From contig NZ_JAAIYA010000021.1 of assembly GCF_010894405.1 (NCBI RefSeq), forward strand, positions 151,066 through 215,065: 64,000 nucleotides of DNA, read 5' to 3'. Source of the DNA: Pyxidicoccus caerfyrddinensis. Lineage in GTDB: Bacteria > Myxococcota > Myxococcia > Myxococcales > Myxococcaceae. Below are positions 8,889 to 17,051 of this stretch, piece by piece. Both the position numbers and the translations under genes were made by a program. The notes beneath the pieces were generated by a model, which searched no databases, was not told where the DNA came from, and was given only the letters and a program-made list of their open reading frames with translations. Position 1 is the stretch's first letter; every line of letters begins with the position of its first letter.

Positions 8889-10241
8889 CTACGGGGTTGC
8901 CCCGTGGGTGACGAGCAGGTTCAGCTCTGTTCCGGGAGTGGTCACCTCCCTGGCCAGGCGCTTGAGTGCAGCCTCCAGGAAGGCACGACACTCCCTGACC
9001 CTTCGGCAGTGGGCCGTTGCCGCATCCAGCTCCTCGAAGACCAGCTCGTGGTACCGCTGGGGGTGAGGCCCCAGGTGTCCCTCGACGGGCACGACGTTCT
9101 CGGGGTCCTTCAGCTCCATCCCCGCCTTCCTGAAGATCTTCTGGAACCTCGGCGTCCAGGGGCCGCCGCGCGCGGTGGAGACGCTGTTCTTGTTGGTGGC
9201 GAGGTGATGATCGTGGGTGCGGCGACTCTTCGTCCCTCGGATCGACATCGCGACCGCGTTGGGAGCGAGCGCGATGGTGAAGCCCTCGGCCGTCATCGCC
9301 ACCGACTCCACGCCTCCGATGGCCACATACGAGTAGCCCGCCTGGGCCTCCACCATGAGGGCCGCCTGGGCGGAGCCGGGCAGTCCGGAGGCCTTCACCG
9401 CCAGTCCCGCCGTGTTCCCGATGGCAGCGGTGGTCAACATGATGAAGACGCGCGCCGCGCTCTCCCCCAGCACCGCGCCATACTCCTCACCGACTTCACT
9501 GAGCTGCTCGAAGGAAGTAGCACGGTCCACCTTCCGCACCAGCGATACCCACCCATCCAGCAGACGCCACACGGTGTCCACGCCCAGGTAGGCGATGGCG
9601 GTGGCCGTCAGGAGCGCCGCCAGTCCTTTGCTCACCGGCTCAGGGAGTGCCCAGAGGAGCATGTACATCGTGACAGAGGCCGTGACGGTGGCGAGGAGTG
9701 CCTCGGGATTCGCCACGGCCTTCAGGGCATCCGCTGTCTCCTGCCACACCGAGTCCATGGCAATGGCCATGGCGAGTGCGTACTTGCCGTCGCTCGCCAG
9801 CAGGGGCCCCTCATCCAGCAAGCGCAGGCAGTCTCCGGGCTGCTCCCTGCGTTCGCACCATCGGCCATAGTCACGTGTCAGCTCATCATCCGCATACGAC
9901 TCCAGCAGGCGCGGGCCGTCCGCACCCGCGTCCTCACTCAGGGGGATGAGACGATGACCGCGTCCCTCATACCAGTACACGCCACCACGTCTGGGAACGC
10001 CGAAGAGAGCTCGGGCCTCGCGTAGTGGGTTGGAGAAGGGCCGCACGTCTCGAGCGAGATCCACCATGACCTCCTGGAACTCGGCGTCATCGACTTCGGC
10101 CTCCTCCTGCGCAGTGCCTTCTTCCTCGCGTGGGGTGACGAGCGTGACGTCATGGTCCATTTGGAGGCGCACGAGTCGGGCCGTCGAACAGCCCGTCCCA
10201 ACGAACAGCAGGAACAGTGGCACTGCCCAACGTCGCGTCAT
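8889..10241 (-). CDS. Lipoprotein polymorphic toxin with C-terminal AHH nuclease domain
   Basis: The start is set at MTRRWAVPLFLLFVGTGCST, a lipoprotein signal with Cys18; upstream in-frame codons give no signal. The 450-residue protein has a charged N-terminal region, a central hydrophobic block (about 175-235, with ALPEPVSKGLAALLTATAIAYLG) and a C-terminal domain from about residue 340. That domain contains HDHHLATNKN, RGGPWTPRFQKIFRKAGM and HLGPHPQRYHELVFEELD, an AHH/HNH-superfamily nuclease arrangement. It fits the myxobacterial TIGR02269-type lipoproteins, a group related to SitA swarm-inhibition toxins that are passed between cells by outer-membrane exchange. Delivery by that route is an inference here. 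Confidence 0.78.
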   Translation of the reverse strand: MTRRWAVPLFLLFVGTGCSTARLVRLQMDHDVTLVTPREEEGTAQEEAEVDDAEFQEVMVDLARDVRPFSNPLREARALFGVPRRGGVYWYEGRGHRLIPLSEDAGADGPRLLESYADDELTRDYGRWCERREQPGDCLRLLDEGPLLASDGKYALAMAIAMDSVWQETADALKAVANPEALLATVTASVTMYMLLWALPEPVSKGLAALLTATAIAYLGVDTVWRLLDGWVSLVRKVDRATSFEQLSEVGEEYGAVLGESAARVFIMLTTAAIGNTAGLAVKASGLPGSAQAALMVEAQAGYSYVAIGGVESVAMTAEGFTIALAPNAVAMSIRGTKSRRTHDHHLATNKNSVSTARGGPWTPRFQKIFRKAGMELKDPENVVPVEGHLGPHPQRYHELVFEELDAATAHCRRVRECRAFLEAALKRLAREVTTPGTELNLLVTHGATP

Positions 10242-10353
10242 CGGCGTTACCTCTGCGGGCGCTCGCAATTGTCTCCGCACTGCGTAGACAATGGTCGTGG
10301 ATGCGGTCCACGCAGCACAATCGTGGATTGCCGCTGGCGGACCCATCCGACAC

Positions 10354-10842
10354 ATGCCTCGCGAGCCCCCCATCGTCCTGCCCGTCACCCTGCCGTTGCT
10401 CGGGCACGCCAACCCGTGGGCACTGCTGCTCGCGAAGGAGGAGGGCCACTCCCTCTCCTCCGCCTCGCTCCTCTCCGAACGCTACGCCCTGAAGAGTGAC
10501 GAGAAGCCCTTCGTGCGGGAGCTGCTCAGCCGCAAGCGGAACATGTGGGTCTTCCGCTGTGACCAGCGCCGCTTCGCGGGAGACTTCGTCGTGGTGGACA
10601 TGTCGGAGCCACGCCCCGCGCGGCGTTGGGTCGTCGTTCTCGACCTCAAGCTGGGTGCTCCGCTCGTGCTCGGCGGGGGTGGGGCCGGCATTCAGCTCAC
10701 CCAGGCACAGCAGGCCGTGGACGCCCTCGCCGCACGTCAGGGCGTCATCGCCCCGGGCACACCGTACGAGCTGGCCACGGGCGACAAGGCCGCCATCCTC
10801 GCCTTCCTGCGCGCGGGACGGCACCAGCGGCGTCCCGAGTAG
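10354..10842 (+). CDS. Conserved-looking hypothetical protein
   Basis: I prefer ATG 10354 (MPREPPIVLPVTLPLLGHANPW) to the more upstream ATG at 10291, because the intervening residues look non-coding and run into the divergent toxin promoter. That gives 162 residues. VTSVVDMSEPRPARRW-type text resolves as FAGDFVVVDMSEPRPARRWVVVLDLK, an alternating beta pattern, followed by a Gly-rich loop (LGGGGAGIQLTQAQQAVDAL). I do not recognise the family. It is divergent from the toxin cassette and 59 bp upstream of a methyltransferase, so it could be an accessory of either. Confidence 0.55.
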   Translation: MPREPPIVLPVTLPLLGHANPWALLLAKEEGHSLSSASLLSERYALKSDEKPFVRELLSRKRNMWVFRCDQRRFAGDFVVVDMSEPRPARRWVVVLDLKLGAPLVLGGGGAGIQLTQAQQAVDALAARQGVIAPGTPYELATGDKAAILAFLRAGRHQRRPE

Positions 10843-10901
10843 CCCCACTCCCCTGGCCCGGAGCCACTCAGCCCGGGTGCTATCCTGGGCACCTCGAAGC
10901 C

Positions 10902-11630
10902 ATGTCCCAGGAGCCCTCCAGCCCGCCGGTGAAGGCGCCACACGACGACGACTTCGCCGTGTCCCTGCCCCGGCTCATCCTCATCCGCCTGTGGTCCATG
11001 GTCCTCGAGCTGCTCACGCGGCTCGGGGACCTCGCGGTGCTGATATGGCGGCCCCGGCTGCTCGGGCCCTACCTGGGACTGTGGCTGCGTGAAGCCCTCG
11101 TGTCCCCCTACCGGCTGCGCCGCTCCTTCGAGCTCACGCGTCTGCTCCAGGCCAGCGGGCAGACCTTCAACGAATTGATGTACGGCGAGACGCCCGTGCA
11201 CACCGCGCTGTGGCTCTTCCGCAAGGCCGGGCTCGGGAAGGACGGGCACCTGGTGGACCTGGGCGCGGGGCGCGGGCGCACGCTGCTCGCCGCGCGGTGG
11301 CTGGGTGCTCAGGCTCGCGGCGTGGAGCTGCTCCCGGGCCATGTCGCCATTGCCGCCGGGCCGCTGCAACGCGCGGGCGCACAGCTCGTCGTCGGTGACG
11401 CGACGCTCGCGGACCTCACGGATGCCACCCACGTCTTCACCAACTGGACGGCGCTCACCCCGGAGACGCGCGCCCGGCTCGTGGAGCGCTTCCGCACCTG
11501 TCGTCCCGGCACACGCATCCTCACCGTGACGCGACCGGTGGAGGCCCAAGGATTCACCGTCCTCTCCCAGCACCGGCTGCTCTTCACCTGGGGCCTCGAG
11601 CACGTGTGGATTCACGAGTACCGCGGCTGA
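10902..11630 (+). CDS. Membrane-anchored SAM-dependent methyltransferase
   Basis: The product has 242 residues. An N-terminal hydrophobic/amphipathic part (LILIRLWSMVLELLTRLGDLAVLIW, residues about 20-45) suggests membrane association. From about residue 110, GHLVDLGAGRGRTLLAARWLGAQARGVELLPGHVAIA is SAM-binding motif I plus the acidic end of strand 2. VVGDATLADLTDATHVFTNWTAL gives motif II/III. Lack of a recognisable substrate motif leaves the target open. It shares the plus-strand run with the 10354 and 11703 genes. Confidence 0.7.
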   Translation: MSQEPSSPPVKAPHDDDFAVSLPRLILIRLWSMVLELLTRLGDLAVLIWRPRLLGPYLGLWLREALVSPYRLRRSFELTRLLQASGQTFNELMYGETPVHTALWLFRKAGLGKDGHLVDLGAGRGRTLLAARWLGAQARGVELLPGHVAIAAGPLQRAGAQLVVGDATLADLTDATHVFTNWTALTPETRARLVERFRTCRPGTRILTVTRPVEAQGFTVLSQHRLLFTWGLEHVWIHEYRG

Positions 11631-11702
11631 GCCTCCACGGGTGTTGCAGTCCGCCGCGAGTGGTGACTACATCGGGACGACTTTCGCAGACGGGGGCACT
11701 GC

Positions 11703-12284
11703 GTGGGCTACGGCTTCATGGTGTGGTCGGTGGACACGAACAAGCTGCGGCAGGCGGCCGGCTCGAAGGACGAGAAGCTCCGCCGCATGATTGGCGGACG
11801 CTTCAAGCGCGACCTCGCCAGTCTGGATGAGCTGTTCGAGCACTCCATCGCCTCCGGCGGACCCAACACGTACGAAGCCCTGCGGCAGATCATCGACGGC
11901 ACCGTGCCGGACGGCGCTCGCGGCGGCATCTACTTCTACGCCTTCAAGCTCCTCGTCGAGCACTTCGGACGCTTCCTCGACAACGGCGCCGTGTACCCGT
12001 GGAGCTCGCCCGACTTCGCCCCCGTCAACGCCGTGCTGAAGAAGCTGGGCGTGCCCTTCGAGCTGGACTCGCTCCACGGCTCCAGCCTCCCCGTCAAGCT
12101 CCCCTACCCGGACGACTTCCCCCTCACCGGCTGGGTCGACGAGGCCGAGGTGAAGAAGGTGGCCGCCGCCTTCGAGGGCGCGAAGACGCCGAAGGGCGAG
12201 GAGGCCGCTATCGTGGAGTGCGTCCGGGGCTGGTTCCGGGACGCGGCGGCCCAGGGGCGTGGGCTCGTCAGCTACTATCACTGA
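11703..12284 (+). CDS. DUF7691-like protein of unknown function
   Basis: The 193-residue product starts at GTG. The N-terminus MGYGFMVWSVDTNKLRQAAGSKDEKLRRMIGGRFKRDLASLDELF resembles a small family known mainly from actinobacteria and myxobacteria (DUF7691-like) whose function is not established. It looks soluble and alpha-helical with acidic patches and has no signal peptide. The conserved-looking segment PYPDDFPLTGWVDEAEV precedes a C-terminal helix. Family assignment is from memory of the N-terminal motif and should be treated as tentative. Confidence 0.6.
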   Translation: MGYGFMVWSVDTNKLRQAAGSKDEKLRRMIGGRFKRDLASLDELFEHSIASGGPNTYEALRQIIDGTVPDGARGGIYFYAFKLLVEHFGRFLDNGAVYPWSSPDFAPVNAVLKKLGVPFELDSLHGSSLPVKLPYPDDFPLTGWVDEAEVKKVAAAFEGAKTPKGEEAAIVECVRGWFRDAAAQGRGLVSYYH

Positions 12285-12344
12285 GTCACGCAGGACTTCC
12301 GGGCCCGCGGCACCGTGGGCCCGAGACAACCAGGAGCAGGACAG

Positions 12345-12623
12345 ATGAAGGCATGGATGGCTGTGGCGGCGCTGGCGGTGGTTCCCCTCGTCGGGTGCGG
12401 TTCCTCGCGCGAGCTGAACAAGGCCCGCATCGAGGCGAACACGGCGCGCAAGGACGCGGACTCGCTGCGCGCGGAGAACAAGGCGCTCAAGGACAAGGTC
12501 ACCGAGCTGGAGGGTGAGGTCGCCTCCGTGACGAAGGAGCGCGACGAGCTGAAGGTCGCCGCCGAGGAGGCCGCCACGCCCGCTGCCGTGCCGGCCTCGG
12601 GCAAGAAGCGCGGGAAGAAGTAG
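12345..12623 (+). CDS. Small coiled-coil lipoprotein
   Basis: This is a 92-residue protein. MKAWMAVAALAVVPLVGCGSS is a clean lipobox (LVGC, Cys18). Residues 20-75 are a heptad-rich coiled coil (ELNKARIEANTARKDADSLRAENKALKDKVTELEGEVASV), followed by an Ala/Pro linker and a basic tail (SGKKRGKK). The design is Lpp-like: a lipid anchor, a trimeric or dimeric coil and a C-terminal lysine. A peptidoglycan-tethering role is conceivable but not shown. An AGGAG site precedes the ATG. Confidence 0.72.
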   Translation: MKAWMAVAALAVVPLVGCGSSRELNKARIEANTARKDADSLRAENKALKDKVTELEGEVASVTKERDELKVAAEEAATPAAVPASGKKRGKK

Positions 12624-12642
12624 GCGCGAGGAAGCCCAGGGA

Positions 12643-13104
12643 ATGAGCGGGACACAGCGCACCACCGCGGTCCACGTGCACGACGGCTGTGACGTGTACG
12701 TGGGCCGGGCCTTCCGCGCCTACGCGAAGCCGAGCCCCATCAACCCGGTGCCCGGCCGCTTCGGCAATCCCTTCAAGCCCGGAGGCGTGCGCACTCCGGG
12801 CGCGATGTTCCGCACCTACTTCGCCCCGTGGCTCGCGGCGCTGCCGGAGGACGAACAGGCGCGCATCCGCGAGGAGGCCCTGCACCGCATGGGCCCCGAC
12901 GAGGACGCCTTCGAGTCCTTCCGCTGGTACCTGGAATTGCGCGCCCGGCACGACGCGGACTACCGCGCCGCCGTGCTGGGCCTGCGCGGCAAGCGCCTGG
13001 GCTGCTTCTGCAAGCCCGGCCCCTGCCACGCGGACGTCCTCTCCGAGTGGGTGGACGCCCTCAGCGCGACGAGAGGACGAACTGGTTGCCGTCCGGGTCC
13101 TTGA
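12643..13104 (+). CDS. DUF4326-family protein
   Basis: The 153-residue product has the DUF4326 signature: a start YVGRAFRAYAKPSPINPVPGRFGNPF, then AMFRTYFAPWL, and near the end LRGKRLGCFCKPGPCHADVLSEW. The Cys-x-Cys...Cys-His cluster could bind metal. The family is frequent in phages and mobile regions and its function is unknown. The reading frame runs 44 bp into the convergent VOC gene, so the last dozen residues are probably not conserved. Confidence 0.75.
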   Translation: MSGTQRTTAVHVHDGCDVYVGRAFRAYAKPSPINPVPGRFGNPFKPGGVRTPGAMFRTYFAPWLAALPEDEQARIREEALHRMGPDEDAFESFRWYLELRARHDADYRAAVLGLRGKRLGCFCKPGPCHADVLSEWVDALSATRGRTGCRPGP

Positions 13105-13426
13105 ACTTCAGGAAGGTACCCCAGGGCTGCTTCTGCGGTGGCCCGTCGAACTCCACCCCGCGCGCGCTCAGCGTCTCGTACGTCTTCATCGCGTCGTCGC
13201 ACGCGAACGAGCCGTTGAAGAAGCTGCCGATGCGGTCCTCATGGCCCTCGGGCGTGAAGAGGACGACGCCCGTCTCGGCGCCGGGAATCTTCAGCTCGAT
13301 CCAACGCTGCTTCTCGTTGAACCGCTGGTCCGTGGCCACCTTGAACCCGAGCTTCTCCGTGTAGAACGCGAGGGCCCGGTCCTGGTCGCTCACCGGGATG
13401 CTGACGAACTTCACCATCTTGATCAT
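13061..13426 (-). CDS. VOC (glyoxalase/dioxygenase-fold) protein
   Basis: Starting at ATG 13426 (MIKMVKFVSIPVSDQDRALAFYTEKLGFKV) gives 121 residues, the length of a single two-module VOC protein. The first beta-alpha-beta-beta-beta module holds FYTEKLGF, and the second ends GTFLKFKDPDGNQFVLSS, the classic FxDPDGN terminus. It may be an enzyme or a binding/resistance protein (bleomycin-resistance type), and the sequence does not say which. It overlaps the DUF4326 gene tail to tail. Confidence 0.8.
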   Translation of the reverse strand: MIKMVKFVSIPVSDQDRALAFYTEKLGFKVATDQRFNEKQRWIELKIPGAETGVVLFTPEGHEDRIGSFFNGSFACDDAMKTYETLSARGVEFDGPPQKQPWGTFLKFKDPDGNQFVLSSR

Positions 13427-13510
13427 GTCCGCTGTCTCCGCGCGCACCACGCCCGGGCACGCGGAACGTCAGGTAGCGTGGATTGAGCGCCAGCGGAAGG
13501 CGCCGCGTAT

Positions 13511-13535
13511 GCACTATAGTGCGAGCAACTATAGC
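13511..13535. promoter_or_regulatory. CTATAG palindromes upstream of winged-helix gene
   Basis: A 12-bp perfect palindrome GCACTATAGTGC (13511-13522) is followed by a second ACTATAG (13529-13535). They end 17 bp before the ATG of the small regulator at 13553. In DNA this GC-rich the AT-centred repeat stands out. An autoregulatory operator is the simplest reading (inference). Confidence 0.45.
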
Positions 13536-13552
13536 GATAGGGACTACAGCAC

Positions 13553-13855
13553 ATGAGCACCGTCCCCGTGGATGCCTATGTCCTCCAGACGCTGATGCCG
13601 GACCTGGTGGGGCATGACCGCTCGCCCTCGGCGTTCCTCGTGTACCTGCACCTGTGGCACCGCACGGCGGGTACGAGGGACAGGTCCGTCTCCGCGAGCC
13701 TCGCGCAGGTCGCCGAGGACACCGGTCTGTCCAAGAGCGCCGTGCAGGGCGCGCTGCGCCTGCTCAAGCAGCGCAGGCTCGTGAAGGCCGAGCGCGCCAG
13801 CCTCACCGCCGTGCCTGTCTACGAAGTCCTCCGGCCGTGGGTGCGCGGGAGGTAG
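13553..13855 (+). CDS. Small winged helix-turn-helix regulator
   Basis: This is a 100-residue single-domain protein. VSASLAQVAEDTGLSKSAVQGALRLLKQRRLVKAERA (residues about 45-80) is a helix-turn-helix with a following wing, in the style of phage-replication/GntR-like or MarR-like DNA-binding domains. There is no effector domain. Palindromic DNA directly upstream suggests autoregulation. The downstream gap contains a different palindrome series, so it may also control the 14067 gene, but that is inference. Confidence 0.72.
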   Translation: MSTVPVDAYVLQTLMPDLVGHDRSPSAFLVYLHLWHRTAGTRDRSVSASLAQVAEDTGLSKSAVQGALRLLKQRRLVKAERASLTAVPVYEVLRPWVRGR

Positions 13856-13858
13856 TGA

Positions 13859-13926
13859 CCCGACACGCTTCCGACATGTCGGCGCGCGGCTCCCGACACG
13901 CCGCACACGCGCGCCCGACATGGCGG
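13859..13926. promoter_or_regulatory. CCGACA-type repeat cluster upstream of the 14067 gene
   Basis: Four CCGACA half-sites start near 13859, 13871, 13893 and 13915. The second is the full 12-bp palindrome CCGACATGTCGG (13871-13882). The last three are spaced 22 bp apart, about two helical turns. A matching pair of palindromes occurs upstream of the exported-protein gene at 17732, also at 22-bp spacing. This suggests a shared DNA-binding protein; its identity is unknown. Confidence 0.4.
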
Positions 13927-14066
13927 GACGGACGGAAGCACGCGGCGTCAGAGGAGAAAGCGCAGCGGCGGGTCATGGCACACGCACTGCACAAGGGGAG
14001 GGCAGGCACGAACGGAGAGTCGCTGGCTCCGACGCGCCCCGCCCACCCACGCGAAGGAGTCGTGCC

Positions 14067-14450
14067 ATGCCGACCGTTTCCGTCCCCAAGCCCACGAACG
14101 AGCAGCCCTCGCCGCAGACGACCGAGAGCCTCAAGGCCACGCTCATGAACCAGACCTCGGGGGTCCTCACCCTCGTGAAGTCGGCCTCGGCCCTGACGTG
14201 GGTGCAGCCGCCGCCGGGCACCATCGCGGCCGGCCAGTCCGGGCAGTTCACCAGCCCGGGCGACTTCTCCAACGCCGCCAACGGCTACGTCGTCTACCAG
14301 GCGACGAACGGCGCGACGTTCACCCTCCAGTGGGCCATTCCCTCCGTGGGCAAGAACAGCATCACCTGGCAGGCCGACGGGGGTCTGTCCGCGCAGGAGA
14401 GCGGCTCGCTCGACGGCTGGAACGTGTCGGCCGCGTGGTTCATCTCCTGA
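14067..14450 (+). CDS. Aegerolysin / crystal-protein-ET79-like beta-sandwich protein
   Basis: The product has 127 residues and no signal peptide. After a 20-residue Pro/Thr-rich leader the chain alternates strands: LKATLMNQTSGVLTLVKSAS, then TWVQPPPGTIAAGQSGQFTS, GYVVYQATNGATFTLQWAIP, ITWQADGGLSAQESG and NVSAAWFIS. Aegerolysins and the related small crystal proteins have this size and fold pattern, and some are membrane-binding and developmentally expressed in fungi and bacteria. A GAAGGAG site lies 9 bp upstream of the ATG. The family call rests on overall pattern only. Confidence 0.55.
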   Translation: MPTVSVPKPTNEQPSPQTTESLKATLMNQTSGVLTLVKSASALTWVQPPPGTIAAGQSGQFTSPGDFSNAANGYVVYQATNGATFTLQWAIPSVGKNSITWQADGGLSAQESGSLDGWNVSAAWFIS

Positions 14451-14484
14451 GCGCAACCGGGCCTGCTCGTGGTGCTGGAGTAGA

Positions 14485-16158
14485 GTGAGCCGACTGGCCC
14501 CGAGGCCCCCCATGTCCCGCTCGCTCGCCGATGTCTCCACTGCCGCCCTCCCGAAACGGAGTGGCGGCCCGAAGGAGCCCCGCGCCGTCCCGGCGCTGAC
14601 CGTCGTGTCGCATCCCCTGCCCCGGCGCGTCGGCGAGCGACTGCTGCTCGACGCCATCACCGCCGGCAGGGCGGTGGACCTGTCTCGCAACGGCCCGGAC
14701 TTCACGCGTCCCGGCTCCGCGCTGGGCGAGCCGCTGTTGGATCCGTTCATCAGCCGCAAGCCGCTGCACCTCGCCCCGGGCTCGCTGCCTGGCAGCGTGC
14801 GGCTGACCAACAGCGACGGCGGCACGCAGGTGAGCATCGCCGGCACGCCGATGCAGGGCTCCTGGGAGCTGACCCAGGAGGAGCTGGCCGACGGTGTGCC
14901 GCTGGAGCTGGGCGGGCACGTGGTGGTGCTGCTGCACCTGACGGACCTCGCGGAGGAAACGCCCACCGCCGATACGCTGGGCATGGTGGGTGAGAGCACC
15001 GGCGTGCGGCGCCTGCGCCGGCACATCGAGCGCGTGGCGGACCTGGACGTGCCGGTGTTGATTCGCGGCGAGACGGGCACGGGCAAGGAGCGCGTGGCCC
15101 AGGCCATCCACCAGCGCAGCCGGCGCCGGGATGGGACGTTCCTCAGCGTCAACCTGGGCGCCATCCCCAAGGAGCTGGCCGCCGCCGAGCTGTTCGGCAC
15201 ACAGAAGGGCGCGTACACGGGCGCCACCCAGGGCCGCGAGGGCTTCTTCCGCGCCGCGCACGGCGGCACGCTGTTCCTCGACGAGGTAGGCGAGGCCCCG
15301 CCCGAGGTGCAGGTGATGCTGCTGCGCGTGCTGGAGACGGGCGAGCTGTACCCCGTCGGCGGCAGCACCCCCGTCACCGTGGACGTGCGCCTGCTGGCCG
15401 CCACGGACGCGAACCTGGAGGAGCAGATTCGGGACGGCCGCTTCAAGGCGCCGCTGATGCACCGGCTCGCCGGCTACGACATCCACGTGCCCCCGCTGCG
15501 CGAACGGCGCGAGGACATCGGCCGCCTGTTCCTCCACTTCGCCCGCGAAGAGCTGGAGACGATTGGAGAGGCGCACCGGCTGGACAACGACGATGCGTAC
15601 GCGGAGCCATGGCTGCCCGCGCCGCTCGCGGTGCGACTGGTGCGCTTCGCGTGGCCGGGCAACATCCGCCAGCTTCGCAACCTGGCGCGGCAGCTCGTCA
15701 TCGGCAGCCGGGGTCAACCTGGCCTGCTGGTGGAGCCCCGGCTGGAGCAGGAACTGGAGGCCGCGGCCCGGAAGGCTCCGGCCAATGCGATGCCCGCGCC
15801 CAGGCACCCGGAGGCGGCTGCCGCTCCTGTTTCCTCCGAGCCCTCGCCCGAGAAGGCGGCGCCGCGCCGGAAGGCGTCGCAGCTCACCGAGCAGGAGCTG
15901 CTCGCCGCGCTGCGGGAGAACGACTGGGACCTCAAGGCCACGGCGGAGGCGCTCGGGATTGCGCGGCCCTCGCTGTACGACCTCATCGACAAGAGCCCCA
16001 ACCTGCGCACCGCCGGGGACCTGAGCACGGAGGAAATCACCCGCTGCTTCGAGGAATGCGACGGCGACCTGGACACCATGGTGCGCCGGCTGGAGGTGTC
16101 CCGCCGCGCGCTGGGCCGGCGCTTGAAGGAGCTGGGCCTCACGCCGCGGAACGCCTGA
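14485..16158 (+). CDS. FHA-domain sigma-54 enhancer-binding activator
   Basis: The product has 557 residues from GTG 14485 (GGAG 4 bp upstream) or 548 from ATG 14512. Residues about 60-155 form an FHA-like domain (VDLSRNGPDF, DPFISRKPLHL). The AAA+ domain at about 170-395 has Walker A GETGTGKE, the sigma-54 contact loop as GAYTGA instead of GAFTGA, Walker B GTLFLDEVGE, and an R-finger region. Two Fis-like helix-turn-helix segments follow (ENDWDLKATAEALGIARPSLYDLI and CDGDLDTMVRRLEVSRRALGRRLKEL). FHA activators respond to phospho-Thr and typically act downstream of Ser/Thr kinases; two such kinases are in this window. The doubled C-terminal HTH is unusual. Confidence 0.88.
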   Translation: MSRLAPRPPMSRSLADVSTAALPKRSGGPKEPRAVPALTVVSHPLPRRVGERLLLDAITAGRAVDLSRNGPDFTRPGSALGEPLLDPFISRKPLHLAPGSLPGSVRLTNSDGGTQVSIAGTPMQGSWELTQEELADGVPLELGGHVVVLLHLTDLAEETPTADTLGMVGESTGVRRLRRHIERVADLDVPVLIRGETGTGKERVAQAIHQRSRRRDGTFLSVNLGAIPKELAAAELFGTQKGAYTGATQGREGFFRAAHGGTLFLDEVGEAPPEVQVMLLRVLETGELYPVGGSTPVTVDVRLLAATDANLEEQIRDGRFKAPLMHRLAGYDIHVPPLRERREDIGRLFLHFAREELETIGEAHRLDNDDAYAEPWLPAPLAVRLVRFAWPGNIRQLRNLARQLVIGSRGQPGLLVEPRLEQELEAAARKAPANAMPAPRHPEAAAAPVSSEPSPEKAAPRRKASQLTEQELLAALRENDWDLKATAEALGIARPSLYDLIDKSPNLRTAGDLSTEEITRCFEECDGDLDTMVRRLEVSRRALGRRLKELGLTPRNA

Positions 16159-16191
16159 TGCGTCCCACGGGCGCGAGCCCGCGCCAGTCCG

Positions 16192-16500
16192 TCAGCGCTT
16201 CACACCGGCGACGGGCGTGAGCGCGTAGTGGCGCATCTCCTCGATGCGACCGACGTAGGGACGAATCTCCGCGAAGAAGCGCGCGAACTCCGGGCTCTTG
16301 CGGAAGCCCTGCATGTGCCCCTCGGCCGAGTCCCACTGGATGCGGAGGATGAAGCGCGTCGCATCCTCCGTGCAGCGCGACAGCTCCCAGCCCAGGCAGT
16401 GGGACGACGCGAGGAGCGCGTCCTGCGCGCGGGTGTAGCTGGCGATGAACGCCTCTGCTTCGGACTCGGGAATCGTGTAGCGGATGTATTCGACAATCAT
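16192..16500 (-). CDS. Antibiotic biosynthesis monooxygenase (ABM) domain protein
   Basis: This 102-residue, single ferredoxin-like ABM domain protein starts MIVEYIRYTIPESEAEAFIASYTRAQDALLAS. It contains CLGWELSRCTEDATRFILRIQWDSAEGHMQGFRKSPEFARFFAEIRPYV, the usual beta-alpha-beta core with a W-D...H pattern. Such proteins act as cofactor-free monooxygenases or as stress proteins. The start overlaps the stop of the HxlR regulator by 4 bp, so the two form an operon. Confidence 0.82.
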   Translation of the reverse strand: MIVEYIRYTIPESEAEAFIASYTRAQDALLASSHCLGWELSRCTEDATRFILRIQWDSAEGHMQGFRKSPEFARFFAEIRPYVGRIEEMRHYALTPVAGVKR

Positions 16501-16871
16501 GCGGTTTTCCTTCGGGGTGCGGGTCGGGGTGCTTCGATACGGGCGCCCACTTCATCGGCGAGGCGCAGGCCCCAGTCGTAGAGCGCCTGGAGCGTGGGGC
16601 GCGCGGACTCGCCCCGGGGTGTCAGCGCGTAGAAGACCTGCTTCCCCGCGCCCGGCCGCGTGACGCGCTGGATGAGCCCCTGCTCCTCCAGCTCGCGCAG
16701 CCGCTGGGTGAGCATCTTCTCGCTCATGCGCGGCGTCAGTCGCCGCAGCTCCGCGTACCGCAGCGGCCCTTCCTTCAGCCGCGCGAGCATCACGACCTTC
16801 CACTTGCCCCCGAGCACTTCCAGCGCGAGCTCGACGGGACAGTTGAAGGTCCGATTCAGGGAAGAAGCCAT
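16497..16871 (-). CDS. HxlR-family winged-helix regulator
   Basis: The 124-residue product has the HxlR hallmarks: CPVELALEVLGGKWKVVMLARLKEGPLRYAELRRLTPRMSEKMLTQRLRELEEQGLI, then a wing with PGAGKQVFYALTPRGES. The single Cys at the usual N-terminal position (NCPVELAL) is the redox/electrophile-sensing residue in several relatives. It is translationally coupled to the ABM gene, suggesting control of a small detoxification unit, probably including itself. Confidence 0.88.
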   Translation of the reverse strand: MASSLNRTFNCPVELALEVLGGKWKVVMLARLKEGPLRYAELRRLTPRMSEKMLTQRLRELEEQGLIQRVTRPGAGKQVFYALTPRGESARPTLQALYDWGLRLADEVGARIEAPRPAPRRKTA

Positions 16872-17051
16872 GTCCGCCCTTCCCTATCCCCCGCCCTCTC
16901 CGCAATCAACGAACCATCCGGTGCGTTGACGGCGCGGGAGGTGCACTGACACGTCCCGGACGCGGGTGCACCGGGTCGCACGACTTTCGCGCGGGGCGCA
17001 CACAGGGCCCTGTACGCTGGTGCCTCGCCGTGAAACGGGAGGGAACCGCAC

